From: Ischnura elegans
Lineage: Eukaryota; Arthropoda; Insecta; Odonata; Coenagrionidae
NCBI RefSeq assembly: GCF_921293095.1
Contig: NW_025791658.1
Coordinates: 4,836,001 to 4,900,000, forward strand
Direction of reading: 5' to 3'
Length of the DNA stretch: 64,000 nucleotides
Both the position numbers and the translations under genes were made by a program. The notes under the pieces were generated by a model. It made no database searches and had not been told where the DNA came from. It saw only the letters and a list, made by a program, of their open reading frames with translations. Shown here in pieces: positions 42,587 to 54,546 of the stretch. Positions within the stretch are counted from its first letter, which is position 1, and every line of letters starts with the position of its first letter.

Positions 42587-44935
42587 TATACATATATAAC
42601 AACGTGTAACATACATAATGAAGAACTCTTAATACTTGTATTAATCTTGGTAATGTTGTTTGCAACAACGCATTGAAGTTTCTTCACACGGCCCTTTTTA
42701 GGTACATATCAATAGCGTTATGTGAGAGGTACGAGTACTTAACTGAATAGGGTTTTTAGCTTAATGGCTGACGTCATGCATGCAGCAAGACATTTGCTTC
42801 AGTGATGGAATGGGATGTACGTGGGTCGTCTATTCTGGCAATTTGCAGCCAATTTTTATGGAACAGATAACCGTACATTTCGACAAAGAAGCTACAAATT
42901 TTGTGTGTGCTGCAATTTAGTGTTGTTGCATTGATTTGCAGTGAAAATGCTGTACTTATTACAAACGCTATAAAGTTTGAAAATAATTTGCTACAAGAGA
43001 ACCTTTCAATTGTAAATTTTCTAAAAAATGGAATTTTTCCAGTAGTTCCACTGGACATTCAGCTTAATAATCCCTACAATTTTTTGCCATATACGGTGAC
43101 ATAAAAAATTGCATTAGGCCAGAATATGACATTGTAAATTCCATAGCAAATTACTATACGCAATTGTAAGTTTATATAAATATATATGTGTGTGTTTAAA
43201 TAATTAAATGTGTTGGCTTGGAGGAGAAGATAAATTGTCTGTATCCATAGGAGAGTTTTCTAAGCAATTGTTTATTTTCAATCAGAATGTTTAAAAAAAA
43301 TTATCTTTATCTACCTTTTTATCAGAAAATTGAATTTCATATCACTTGCTGCTCTTTGAAGAAAAGCAGTTTTCAAGTTCACTCGATAGCCGAATCACAT
43401 GTTGTTCATCGAATTATAGCAACAGATTTTTATCAAAGTCTTCCTTCTTATGAGCTATTTGTGGCAAGTGTTGCAAGCTATTTTTTTGGAGATATAGATG
43501 TCTTTTTATAACCTGAAATCGTTGGTGTGTTTTTGAATGCAAACTTCATAGCAATAAGAACAGGTAGGGTTTTTGGTTTTATTGTTAATCATGTAAAAAA
43601 AATAATACAACAATGAACATAGCTTTGTTTGCATCGCTGCCACTTCTGAGCTTTCCTGCACCTATATGCTAATTTGGCGTTTGCGTTGTGGAAGTTTCAT
43701 GTGACGAACGCTGTTCGCATCACATGTACAGGTTCAAAAGGTGCAACTTGAGAAATCATGGGAGTTGGCAGATGAAAACTGGTGGAAAACGAATGCCCAA
43801 AACAGAAAATTGGAAGGAATTTCACAGCGGGAACTTAAATGCAGAACTTAAACTTACACCTAATATAATAAACAGCAAATGGTTTTGGTAAGGAGCAGAC
43901 ATTTCAGCAGGCAGGTAGATACCTGTAGTGTGAATCACATTTATTTTATTAGGTTGTGAGGATCATCCCAGGCGAGTAACTTGGGTTGAAAACAGTTTTG
44001 GGTTAACCTCATAGCAGCCACATTATCACAAGTCGAAATGAAACAGGACAGTGTATAAAGAGGACCAAAATGTTTTAGAGCATCACATATCTGTCGTTTT
44101 TATATCGGGAATAAATGTGTAATTTTTAACTCGCTTAACGAAAAGTTGCAATCAACCTTTTTCTATTGGATAAATGTTTTCCGGTTGATGCCACGTTGAC
44201 TCATTTTAACCCATTCGCATCCAAAAGCACCCTGGTACGAGACCATAAGCTAATAATACCATGGAATTACCCTTTTGTTATAGGTACCAGTGGGGTATCT
44301 TTGCTGTGTATCAAATACCTCTTTTTTGCATTCAAAAAACTCTGTAAAAGCCATTGCCCCTGGGCAATGTTTCCAAAACACCAATGGAATAGGAAGTTCC
44401 CATAATAAACCATTTTCAGTGCATTTAAATCAACAACTTTGACAAGAATCCTCACAATATAGCCACATCTAGCATGTGTGGAACTTCAGTTCATTGGTAT
44501 GGGTTTCCCTATCAAGCAATCGACTTTTTTACGCAACGCATAGCACATCAATGTACAAATATCTTCCATGCCTTTGGTACAACTTTGAATTTGATAAACT
44601 TTACACACTATATAGTGAGATGTAATGTCATACCTCTTGTCTTCAACTTTGATGGTGAGACCATTTTGTAAGCGGATACTTGTAAGCGTAGCTTATCGAC
44701 TGCTGTTAAAACTTTTTAGTAATCATGAAGATATTTATGCCAAAGATTATTGTAATATCTTGTATCTCTGTAAATCTGTTGTGGAATGTATTTTAATCAT
44801 GTAATTGTGTTGTCTTCATATTCCGTTTTGTGCCGTGACTGTGGATGTTTTGCTATAGAATTTGTTATGCTGTATTTAATCGGTAATAAATATTTATGAA
44901 ATATCTATACACTGTTGTTTTTTGATCAATTATGA
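42587..44935. other. 2.3 kb without recognised repeats or genes
   Basis: None of the window's repeat families occurs here apart from a possible truncated piggyBac-like end (TTAACCCATTCGCATCC at 44208). Frames of 60-94 codons, such as 42901-43104, have no domain I know. A hairpin CATTGCCCCTGGGCAATG lies at about 44353. It could hold an unrecognised old element. Confidence 0.4.
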
Positions 44936-45181
44936 TTAACCCTTTCGAGACGGCAGAGTTTTCGTCTTAGCACGACTGCTATACTGAGCCCCAAGAGACT
45001 CGTCTTTCTCGTGGTATGGAGCATTTTTGGAGGACATTCGTTTAGAAGGGTCTCGCGGAACCTTTTTATACCCCTCCACGCTTGGACTCCGCATTATCTC
45101 GGACTAAAAGAGTAGTTGTGCTCCCTCCTTTCCCGGGTTTACGACTATACTTGCGGCATTGGTTCGCGGTCAACTTATGTA

Positions 45182-46801
45182 CACCCATGTCTCGTATAGC
45201 GCATGGGATGCGTTCCTTGGGGTCTTTGCACTATACGAATTTGCGTTATACGAGAGCGTTTTAACATAGGGAAGATAGGGATGCGTTCCTGGTAGCATAG
45301 GTCTTTGGTATTGAATTTCCTCTAAAACATCTATATTCCCATAAAAAGCCTTAGAAAACATTATTTCTATAAATATTTATAGTTTAAAACATCTTTAAAG
45401 ATAGTATTCACGCATTCAAAGACTTTTATTCACGTTAAAAAAAATTCTTACGTGCTTTCGAAATTCCATCCTGTCGTGCGGGTGGGCTAACATCTGCTAT
45501 CTCAGGGGATCGTAATGCGTTGCCGGCAGTTGATGATTTTTCAAACTAGTCTAAAAACAACTATTGTGTCACCCAGGCCCTTTTGTCGCTCATCGAAATG
45601 ACAGGAAAATGCTACTTTAAATGCCATTTCATAGCTAGCGGAGTTTATGAATGATAAATCATTTTAATTTGAAGTCCTCCGAGTCATTAGCAGCTAGTCT
45701 AGCACTAAAAACTAGTTGAGGGGGAAAGGAGCCACTTTCAATAACAGCTTGGAGTTCATCAGAAAATGTTGTGGTGGCTGCGCTATCAACACTTGCAGAT
45801 TCACCTGATATCGCCGCACTGAAAATACCTGCTTGCCGTTTAAATTCTGGAACCAACCGGAGCTTTCACTTAATGTCTCGGAGCGATTACCACTCTCGTC
45901 TTTTTGTACTGATTCACTATGAACTTTCCGTATGTGTAGACCGCTTGGTTGAAGTTGGTGCGGCTGAGGTCACTGCTATTTTAGCTTCGTCTTTATTCAG
46001 AATAAGGCATCGTGAGTTTAAACTTCCGCGCAATATCGCTTTGACGCTCTCCATTTTCAAAGCAATTGACCTCTCTCAAGTCCTCTTCTAGATAAATTCT
46101 TGATTTTTCTACACGCATTCCTATTTTTTGCCATATTCTCTTGGTTTTTACTCTGTATGGCTCTATCTAAATCACCTTCTTCTGCTGAACTGTATCCCTG
46201 AGACGCAGAAGGGCTATGACTGCGGGGAGGGAACGAAGCCATTGTGTTTAAGACTCTATAGGGGACCCTTTTATGTGTTGATGCTATTCATGCGCAACTC
46301 GGTCACCGCTTCATTTCTCCCCCGTGAATACCGATGACCTTGAAGGCTTTAGCGTAGACTCTCTACCTGGAAGTCAATCGCCCGGTAACCTACGACGGCA
46401 AAAATACGTCTCAAACCGTATTGCTGAAAAAAAACTCATTTCCACTAGCCCCACGCTTAATTAACGATCTAAATTATTTATTATCATTCTGTTAAGGAGA
46501 CGAGATAAATCTTCGGTAGGCCGGCTATCTAGACCCAATGACGAGTAATACTTTTGGCAATTGCGCAGCAATGAATTTCGATTAATATATAAACAAAAAA
46601 GAAGATTTGAGGCAAGAAATAATATTAATATGCGTAAATTGATAGAAATTTCGTGTGTACTTCGCGCAAGTTCACGTTTTATCACGAGAGCGTTTAAGAT
46701 TTTTGATTAGGCTACACTGCGTTGCAATGTTTCCCCGAGGAACGAATTTGCGCTATATCGAAATTGCGCTAATCGAAATTGCGCTATACGAGACATGGGT
46801 G
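45182..46801 (-). mobile_element. Tigger/pogo-like element inside piggyBac-like element
   Basis: 1620 bp, ends CACCCATGTCTCGTATAGCG / CGCTATACGAGACATGGGTG, a perfect 20-bp inverted pair, with TA on both sides. The uninterrupted relative at 27400 reads CTTATGTATTG with a single TA. Confidence 0.85.
45659..46090 (-). pseudogene. Tigger/pogo transposase N-terminal relic
   Basis: The minus strand encodes NGERQSDIARKFKLT (N-terminal helix-turn-helix) and ILNKDEAKIAV near 46050-45960. Next comes PEFKRQAGI (CENP-B DNA-binding region), then ESASVDSAATTTFSDELQAV and PPQLVF. At that point the DETGLFWK catalytic start expected in the family is lost. Several frame breaks; the DDE domain is absent. Confidence 0.65.
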
Positions 46802-47756
46802 TATTGCTTATATGTATTTAGCAAATGGATAATTGTTGCTTGCACGTCAATGGCAGACTTTGATTTAAATTCCATATTTTCTTCGGAGCATTGTCAAATT
46901 TTAAACTAAGTTCTAAGGTCAATAATGACGCATTTAATGCAGACACAATTTCCATGTTGATGTTTATACATAACTCGAGATATAAGTTAATATTTATCGT
47001 AGAATTTCGTTTAAAAATTGTAAACGCTACTCAAAAGACAAATAATTCGATTCTTAGTGTATATTTCTTGAGAAATGAACAAATATTTATTTCGATAATT
47101 GACTGCATAAACAATTGTATGACCGCTGTCCCTTACCGCTAACATAAGAGGGGTGATATAAGACGAGGGGTCCGGGTACCTGCTCCCGGATTCCGAGGGT
47201 AAATCCTAAACCCCGTAAGGTTGGGTCCTGAGACAAAGACGACGTAAACACGCGACCGTCCTAAAAGGGGGAGAGCTACAAAACGTATATATACGGCTTT
47301 CGTTCTCCTGGCTAGGAAAATCTCACACGTAAAATACGGCCATCGTCTCCCGGGTCAGGAAACGTCCACACGTATATATACGTGTATAGTAGGGAAAAGG
47401 TTAACAATACCAACCGTCATCACCATTCCTAGCTAGCACAGATTTGAACTTATCCTTGGAGAAAGCAGATACTTTGGGGGACATAATTTTGTATGATTGT
47501 GAGAATATGACCCTGTTGTGTCCCTGACTTTGATGAAGGCTTTGCCAGTACGGCCTGGTGTATTAATATGCTTGGCATTTAAAGCAAAACAACTCAGATA
47601 TTATGGGAGGAATACATAAAGGAAGGATTCATCGCAAAGGCTGTTATTGTGAAACAAATGCGAGGTAAATAGGAATTCCCCTTTTTAACGTCAATTTCAG
47701 GTCAAATTTCTTTGCATAAAAGAACCTTTTCATCATCAGCAAGTCGTGCTTACGAT

Positions 47757-48067
47757 CAGGGTCGCAGCGAAGAATTAAGGCTAGGGGTGGGGTGGGGGGG
47801 TTTTTAGGAGCAACTTATACTTGGTGTGTGGGGGTATTGCATACCCACCAGGGTAAGCAGGAGTTCCAGGGGCCTTACTCCAGAAATTTTCAAGATAAAT
47901 GGTTCAAAATGGCGAGTTTTACGTCATTTTTAGGGATATTTGATTAATCCTTACACTATTCTATTAGTAATATCAATCCAATTAAGTAAAATGGATTAAA
48001 CTTAAAAATTTCTCTGAGCTCTGGGGGGGGTATATCCCCCAAAACATCCCTCCTCACTGCACCACTG
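47757..48067 (+). mobile_element. hAT-B, copy
   Basis: 311 bp, CAGGGTCGCAGCGAAG to GCACCACTG, flanks CTTACGAT / GTTAAGAT (6 of 8). Confidence 0.7.
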
Positions 48068-48216
48068 GTTAAGATGGTCGACTGCCATTCTGAAGGTCCA
48101 GTTTTGAGGTTTCCCAAATGCGTACTATGAGCCAAACGTGAATAATATTAATATATACATCCGAAGATATATGGTGATGCATACCACTATATTGTACTTT
48201 TTATACTTCAGCCAAT

Positions 48217-48878
48217 AGGGTAGTTTCCTTCATCAAAGAAAACGAAATGCATTGATTGCTATTCTTTACCCACCATAAGTGTATTAATAATAGAAAAATT
48301 ATTTAGTTTTAGAAATCCCAGTTTAGACGAACGTTAATGGTCAATTTTAACTGCATGTGAAAAAGGCCAGATTGGCGCCCATGTGATTCCACTCCACGTG
48401 ACGTCACAGGGACCTAGTTTCTATAGGAGAAGATAGGAGTTTTACATCGTCTGAGATTACCAATTCATGCATGAGTCACAGTGCTCAGTGAAACATCTCT
48501 TAATAATCACTTATTAAAATTGTCTAAGGTCGGAAAGGTTCCTTTGTTTCATAGGGTATTAATAATCCTTATTTAAGCCAAGCACTACCAGCTAGCAGGG
48601 TACTCAGCTACCTGCTAGCATCCTGCGTCGTATCAGCGCTCAAGCCTCGCCTCAAGGTCACCTCACAGGGCAGCAGCGGGAACCAGAAATGCGTCACACG
48701 AACTTTTTCCCATCATTCCTACTAAGCCGTCGCGTTTTCGCACGCTTTAAAATTTTCACTTTTCGTTTAATCGCGAAAAATAGATATCGCCATTCAAAAA
48801 TCTAAGACAGTGAAATGCGTACTCCAGGAGTAATAAACTTTCGATTTAGTCAATAAAAAAATAATAGGAAACCACCCT
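48217..48878 (+). mobile_element. MITE-A, copy 9
   Basis: 662 bp with AT flanks; carries CACGTGACGTCAC near 48397 and the GCTAGCAGGGTACTC block. Confidence 0.9.
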
Positions 48879-48887
48879 ATTTTATAA

Positions 48888-49450
48888 CAGTAGATGTTGT
48901 TTAATGGGTCCACCGCGTTACTTGGGGCAGATCTTAAAGAACAGAACCCAATAGAAGAATATCCCAGAGTATTTTCCGCTTAATTGGGACAGCATTCCGC
49001 TTTATTGGGCCATAGTTCGACTCTATACTCGCGACGAAATTAAAGTTTTTGTTTCAGAATACTATTTTTTTATATTTTCCTCCTTTAATTTTCTCTTATT
49101 TTTCACAACTGTTCCTATTGTTGCCCTGTTTTGAAATCTCTTGTTGTTTTACTATTCGCAAGAGGATGGCACTTTTCTTTAATAGGACTTAGAAAAAGAC
49201 ATTCATTCATCGTCACCCGAGGCTGTGAAAAATATTTTTAACTAAATTGCTATAATTCTTTAAAATGATAATAAATTAACTAAACTCGCTGATTTATTAA
49301 TCAAATTAATAGATTAATAAACTTATGTTGCATTATAAACATTCTTAATACTTCTTTCTATCATTTCGACGTTTGTTTATGTCCATATACAGGATAGTTC
49401 GCTTAATTGGGGCAAGAAACCGTTATGTCCCAATTAACCGGAATCTACTG
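48888..49450. mobile_element. Pogo-like MITE
   Basis: 563 bp, ends CAGTAGATGTTGTTTAATGG / CCCAATTAACCGG...CTACTG, TA on the right and TAA on the left. Internal copies of TTAATTGGG-type words. Non-coding. Confidence 0.6.
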
Positions 49451-49584
49451 TATTTATTTCACTTGATGGTTATAATGTGGTAGTATTTTTACCTTTCTGC
49501 TGTGTTACAGTGCAATTTAAAATGGTTTGTGTGATCTCGTCTCCCTTAATATCCATTGTAACGTGTATTCTTTACTCGAAGTGA

Positions 49585-50010
49585 TCAGCAGACGATATTT
49601 GGCCGCCATGGTAGGGTAGGGTCACAGAGTATACTCTGTAGTAGGATGTAGGGCTGGTTCAGGTACCCTACATCAAGGAGGGCCCGTTTTTTCCCGTTTC
49701 CCCGACGTATTTCTTCTCGCAAGTTCCCCAGGGGGATTTCGTATACTCCTTCAATTTGAAATGGCGTCCTATCCTTGGCATTTCCCAGGAGGTGTCGTAC
49801 TTGGGCGTGTGGTTTAAAAATGGCTTTAATGTCAAATTTCCGGAGGATGTTGCCGATCTTATCTGTCGTTCCTTTCACGTAGGGGAGGAAGGCTTTCTTT
49901 TGGCTAATGATGTCTTCTGTGTCTTTGGAATTGTTCCTGTTGTTCTTGTTGATAATCTTTTTAAAATTGTGGGATATAGCTCCGTTGTTGTAACCATTAA
50001 TGCCCCATAT
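49585..50010 (-). pseudogene. Penelope-like reverse transcriptase/nuclease linker fragment
   Basis: The minus strand encodes AFLPYVKGTTDKIGNILRKF, IKAIFKPHAQVRHLLGNAKD and GVYEIPLGN. This is the connection between the reverse transcriptase and the GIY-YIG nuclease in Penelope-like proteins. After GN the frame shifts and a degraded nuclease start follows. The catalytic domains are missing. Confidence 0.7.
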
Positions 50011-50359
50011 ACACTACCATCATTCTTAACCAGCGTAAGATGACGTCAGAACCAGCGTGCATTCACACGTTTACCATTGTTAGATACTGGCGACATCTGA
50101 TGTGTGGTAAAGTAATTCCAAGAGAAAAATGAATTGACAAGAGCGAATAACCTGTTGGAAGGAAATGGAGAATGTGCAGGAGAAAGGTCTTGTGTTATTT
50201 GCAATGATTTTCAACGTATGTGCATAGTATACTGAGTATCATATGTGAGCTGCTAATGAATTAAATATTGCATTTCAGCATCGTTGAGCATTGTTCCTTG
50301 CTACGTAGAAGTTAATTCAGATGTGTTCGTCCAACCAATCATTTCATCGATGGCGTTGA

Positions 50360-50600
50360 TTACATTTTTCTACTGCTCTATTGAATACGAATTAAAGTGA
50401 CTATTATTGAAAATTAGGTTGGTATCAACAACATATACTATTACTTGCCCTTGATTCGGATGTGTTGACAAATCATTAATGTAGGTGAAGATAAGAGGAC
50501 CTAATCTTGAGACTTGAGCCTCAATTGGGGCACACCTATGGTGATTTGGGATTGAGATACACTTGTCGTTGCACTGCAGTCTGATTTTATCAAAGGACAT
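50360..50600 (-). pseudogene. LINE reverse transcriptase fragment
   Basis: The minus strand encodes RLGPLIFTYINDLSTH followed by VIVYVVDTNLIFNN. These correspond to the palm motifs (S-x-LGPLLF..YINDL, then Y-A-D-D-T) of non-LTR reverse transcriptases, with the second motif degraded (YVVDT). A short relic. Confidence 0.6.
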
Positions 50601-51620
50601 GATCCAATCTGATGCTATACCGTAAATTAAAACTATTTTACTTCAATTAAATAGTGGACGAATAACTTGCAGAAATGTGGCTTGAATATTGTTGAAATTA
50701 AACTTATAAAATAAGAGAGAGAACGTGGTATTTTTTGTGATCTGTAGTATCACCCAACGTTTCTAACTTTATTTTCTTCAGTTTTTTCTAATTAGCCGTT
50801 AGCGTGATATTTTATATTGATATGGGAGGAACTTTTTTTCAAGGATGAACATAAGTGATCTTTTTCAAACTGGGACAAAGAACTCTTACCAAAACATTAA
50901 AATCATTGTGACCATCGGATTTTTATTAAGGTAGTTTCACACATTTTACATAATTCTAGCAAAACATTTATAGACATTATTCAATATGTCCGCAACAATA
51001 CAATGCGAGCTAATGGCTAATTCACTACGAACTATATAGTATATCGCATAACTTAAATCAGGTTTAAAATCTCATAATATACAACAAATTACGGAATGAA
51101 TCTATAACACTTTCCTTAGAATTAATTCTGACGAATATAATTCCACAATAACGGCCGTCTCCTCTTCGAATGCTTTACTTTCTGTTTTCTTTCTTCCTAT
51201 CCCACCTTGTTGCTGCTTCGCCTTCTTCTTTTTCTAACCAGCTTTTCACACACGCATGAATTACCGCCAAACCATGGTTGGAAAACGGTGGTCAGAATCC
51301 CAACCACGGTTAACGGTAACTTGCGTTCACTCCTCGTTTTGTAACCATGGTCGGGGCTAACCGGCGTAAAAAGAACGTAGTGTGAACGGGGCATAAGACG
51401 TAGGATGGATTTCAGCTTAATAGTTTTATTACTACATATCTAGAGAGAATGAACTATCAATGAATTTATTAAAGGCTTTACTGGGTTAGTATGCAACCCG
51501 CAAATACAATACTGTAATGCAGCGTAGTTTGACAATCAGGATACTTTCCAAGTTTTGAGAAATAAGAGTTGAGAGAGAAAGACAAACAAATTATAACATT
51601 CGTACTAATAACTATACGAA
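50601..51620. other. Unassigned sequence
   Basis: AACCATGGTTGG / AACCATGGTCGGGGC repeats near 51270-51355 and a CGTAGTGTGAACGGGGC end resemble a truncated MITE. Nothing else recognised. Confidence 0.35.
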
Positions 51621-51622
51621 AT

Positions 51623-51865
51623 TGGCGTAGCCAGGGATTTTGTTCGGTGGGGGAGGGGTCTAAAACCAGGGACCAAAATTTTGGGAAAATAGGGTGCTAA
51701 GCAGAGGGTTTTATACTTATTTTAACACTTTTCAAAATTGAAAAAAAAAACTTCATTTTTCAAAGAAATCTTTTGTGAACTCATGATTTTTCAATATTTG
51801 GTTTTCCTTTGTGAAGCAAAGTAAGTGTGCTTTTATATTTCGGGGGGGGGGGGGGGGAGGGGATT
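51623..51865 (+). repeat. Dispersed repeat family C, copy 2
   Basis: Matches 19139-19370 from GTAGCCAGGGATTTTGTTCG to TTATATTTCGGGGGG, ending in a long G-run. Confidence 0.5.
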
Positions 51866-52197
51866 AGAATAGAATAGAATATTTTTATTATGCTCTAGGT
51901 AAAACCTATGAGAGCAAAAAATGGAAAATACAGGAAATGTTCTACTCTTAATAAAAGGCATTTTGACAAAAATAAGGCATTATGGAGATTATTGCTAGGC
52001 TAAGAAGTAGTAGATATTTATACGAAAAAATAGTATATATATATACAAACTAGATAAATATACATTTCAAGGGTTGGGACCCCATAACACACCCCTTTTG
52101 GTACTGCACTGGTCTGAGTATTCCAAAAAACATTTATATGAAAGCGAATTCTCCAATGGTTCCTGTGATAAAAGCTGGAACATGATATCATATCTAT

Positions 52198-52390
52198 AGG
52201 GTAGTTTCCTTCATTGAAGAAAACGAAAGGCATTGATTGCGATTCGTTACCCACCATTAGCGCATTCATAATACACAAATTATTTGGTTTTAGAAATCCC
52301 AGTTTAGACGAATGGCAACGGTCAATTTTAACTGCATTTGAAAAAGGCCAGATTGGCGCCCATGCGATGCCACTCCACGTGACGTCACAG
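52198..52390 (+). mobile_element. MITE-A, truncated copy 10
   Basis: Starts AGGGTAGTTTCCTTC and stops after CACGTGACGTCACAG, where Penelope-like sequence begins. Confidence 0.85.
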
Positions 52391-52394
52391 AGGT

Positions 52395-52650
52395 CCAATC
52401 ATTTTAAATTATGTAACGACCGATACTTCCTTCACAGCGCCTGGAAAAGAGTCATCAAAGAGAGAACCGCCCAATCAGAGAGAAGCGCCCAGTCAGACAG
52501 CCAATCACAGAGGAGCTCCCATCCAGCCCACAGTATATAAGCGAGGCAGAAACCAACAGCCGACATCTTCGACCTGAAGACGCTAGCAGGATAGCCAGCG
52601 AAACTGTTGTCTGCAAACAAGCTGACGAGGAAGAAAACCCAGAAGAAATG
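52395..52650 (+). mobile_element. Penelope-like terminal fragment
   Basis: Contains repeated CCAATCAGA motifs, a TATATAAG box at about 52541, and a hammerhead-like core. This combination of promoter-like and ribozyme-like sequence fits a Penelope terminal repeat; no coding part is seen here. Confidence 0.45.
52574..52604 (+). ncRNA. Hammerhead-like ribozyme core (Penelope-associated)
   Basis: CTGAAGA, then CGCTAGC...AGCCAGC able to form a short helix, then GAAAC. Confidence 0.4.
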
Positions 52651-53041
52651 CTGAGTAATTTTTCAATGTTTACAAGTGAAATAGCAGTTACTCCCCAGGT
52701 TTAAGTTTAGTCGAAATGGAAGTAGTGCTTATTTTTTGAATACCGCAACTAATTTTCATCCTGTAAAAAGAAAATAATTTTAATTTTTTTCCTGGAAAAA
52801 CTACCGGTTAAAAAATCGTTTCATGAGAGAAGATGATTTTTATTTTATTTGTTTTTTTAGAACGGCAATCGGAATGCCTTGAATTGCTTTAAAGATAAAT
52901 ATAATTTGCGATTGAAAGAAGTGGGGAGATATTTATGGAAATTGATTAAAATGGCATTGATTAATTGGTAGGCTTTTAGACCGCAACTCGTCGTGGGAAG
53001 TGTTGTCCCTTTATTTCTGGGAAATATTCTTTCATTATCAT

Positions 53042-53703
53042 AGGGTGGTTTCCTATTACTCTTTTATTCCCTAAATCGAGTGATTATTACTCCTGGAGTA
53101 CGTATTTCACACTTTTAGATTTTTAAATGACGATATCTATTTTTCGCGATCAAATGAAAAGTGAAAATTTTCAAAGGCGCGAAAACGCGACGGCTAAGTA
53201 TGAATGCCGGGAAAACTCCGTGTGACGTCGTTCTGGTTCCCGCTGCCGCAAGTGAGTTGACCTTGGGGTGAGGCTTTGAGCGCTGATACGACGCAGGATA
53301 CTAGCAGGTAGCAGAGTACCCTGCTAAATGGTAGCGCTTGGCTTAAATAAGGATTATTAATACCCTATCAAACGAAGGAAACTTTCCGACCATAGGCAGT
53401 TTTAATGGGTGATTATTGAGAGATGTTTCCCTGAGCTCTGTGCCTCATACATGCATTGGTAATCTCAGACGATGTATAACTCCTATCCTCTCTTGTAGAA
53501 ACTAGGTCCCTGTGACGTCACGTGGAGTGGCATCGCATGGGTGCCAATCTGGCCTTTTTCAAATGAGGTTAAAATTTGACCCTTGCCATTCGTCTAAACT
53601 GGGATTTTTAAAACCAAATAATATGTATATTATGAATACACTAATGGTGGGTGACGAATCGCAATCAATGCCTTTCGTTTTCTTCGATGAAGGAAACTAC
53701 CCT
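53042..53703 (-). mobile_element. MITE-A, copy 11
   Basis: 662 bp, AT flanks, within the inverted duplication at 52129-54366. Confidence 0.9.
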
Positions 53704-53709
53704 ATACTA

Positions 53710-54110
53710 TCAGGGTGAGAATCGCGTGATTAAGAACTTATGCTTTGCCTTGTGTTCTGGCCGCGGGAGTCGGGGAAGTCGCGAAGAATTTAGGAATAGA
53801 GAAGAATGTCTCGGTAAGAGTTATGCGGACGGCGAGAGTAAGACAAAGTGGCCCTTTCAAGAAACAGAAGCCATAGGCAATTCCCGAAGTTCGAGCTCAG
53901 CTACAAACGTAGGTTCTTGCGCTGGCCGTGGGGACCGACTTTTGAAAGTGACTGTACATAGTGAAGGCTATTCGAGTTCTCCACCGGGTAATCTCCTCCG
54001 TGGTTGCCGACGTTTCGGGTTACGAGTCGTACTCCATCTTCAGGGCTGAGTGTCATTTCTCGGAAGGCGTTCGCCTTATATAGCGTGCCGGGATGTCAGG
54101 TTCCCTCTGA
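53710..54110 (-). mobile_element. Penelope-like terminal fragment
   Basis: Holds a hammerhead-like core on the minus strand (54012-54043). The CACCGGGTAATCTCC and GCCTTATATAGCG segments are similar in kind to 52395-52650. The 132-codon plus-strand frame across it has no known domain. Confidence 0.4.
54012..54043 (-). ncRNA. Hammerhead-like ribozyme core (Penelope-associated)
   Basis: The minus strand reads CTGAAGA, TGGAGTACGACTCGTAACCC, GAAACGTC. The internal GAGT-AC-GACTC can pair. Confidence 0.4.
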
Positions 54111-54111
54111 T

Positions 54112-54286
54112 TGGCATCGCATGGGCACCAATCTGGCCTTCTTCAAATTCAGTTAAAATTGACAATTGCTATTCGTCTAAACCGGTATTTCTAAAACCAA
54201 ATAATTTGTATATTATTTATACACGTATGGTGGGTAACGAATCGCAATCAATGCCTCTCGTTTTCTTCAATGAAGGAAACCACCCT
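54112..54286 (-). mobile_element. MITE-A, truncated copy 12
   Basis: Runs from GGCATCGCATGGGCACC to GGAAACCACCCT. Inverted partner of the truncated copy at 52198. Confidence 0.8.
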
Positions 54287-54546
54287 ACAGATATAATATC
54301 ATGTTCCAGACTTTATCACAGAAACCATTGGAGAATTCGCTTTCATATAAATGTTTTTTTGGAATTTACGCATCAATATCATCCTAAAACGGTATCTTGT
54401 CATGCAATTTTATGACCGCAATTCTTATGGACCTTATACGGATAAAAGTAGAAAGGTCAAGTCCGATTCAAGAAAGCGTCAGGAGTTATATTAACAAATA
54501 CCTATGGAAGGAAATACTTTTTTCACATGGCAACTTAAGACTTTAA

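Larger units (their letters stand above)
44940..47400. mobile_element. piggyBac-like element, second copy, interrupted
   Basis: TTAA at 44936 and 47401, ends CCCTTTCGAGACGG / GTAGGGAAAAGG. It matches the intact copy at 27162-27988 on both sides of a 1620-bp insertion. Confidence 0.8.
52129..54366. repeat. Large inverted duplication (arms about 250 bp)
   Basis: 52129-52372 and 54114-54366 are inverted copies; each arm joins a truncated MITE-A to the same non-MITE sequence (AACATGATATCATATCT / AGATATAATATCATGTTCC). The middle contains Penelope-like pieces and a full MITE-A in reverse. Confidence 0.65.

Noticed and set aside
53651-54049. 132-codon frame rich in Ser, Gly and Arg
   Set aside because: It begins inside MITE-A and crosses a Penelope-like terminal fragment; no domain.
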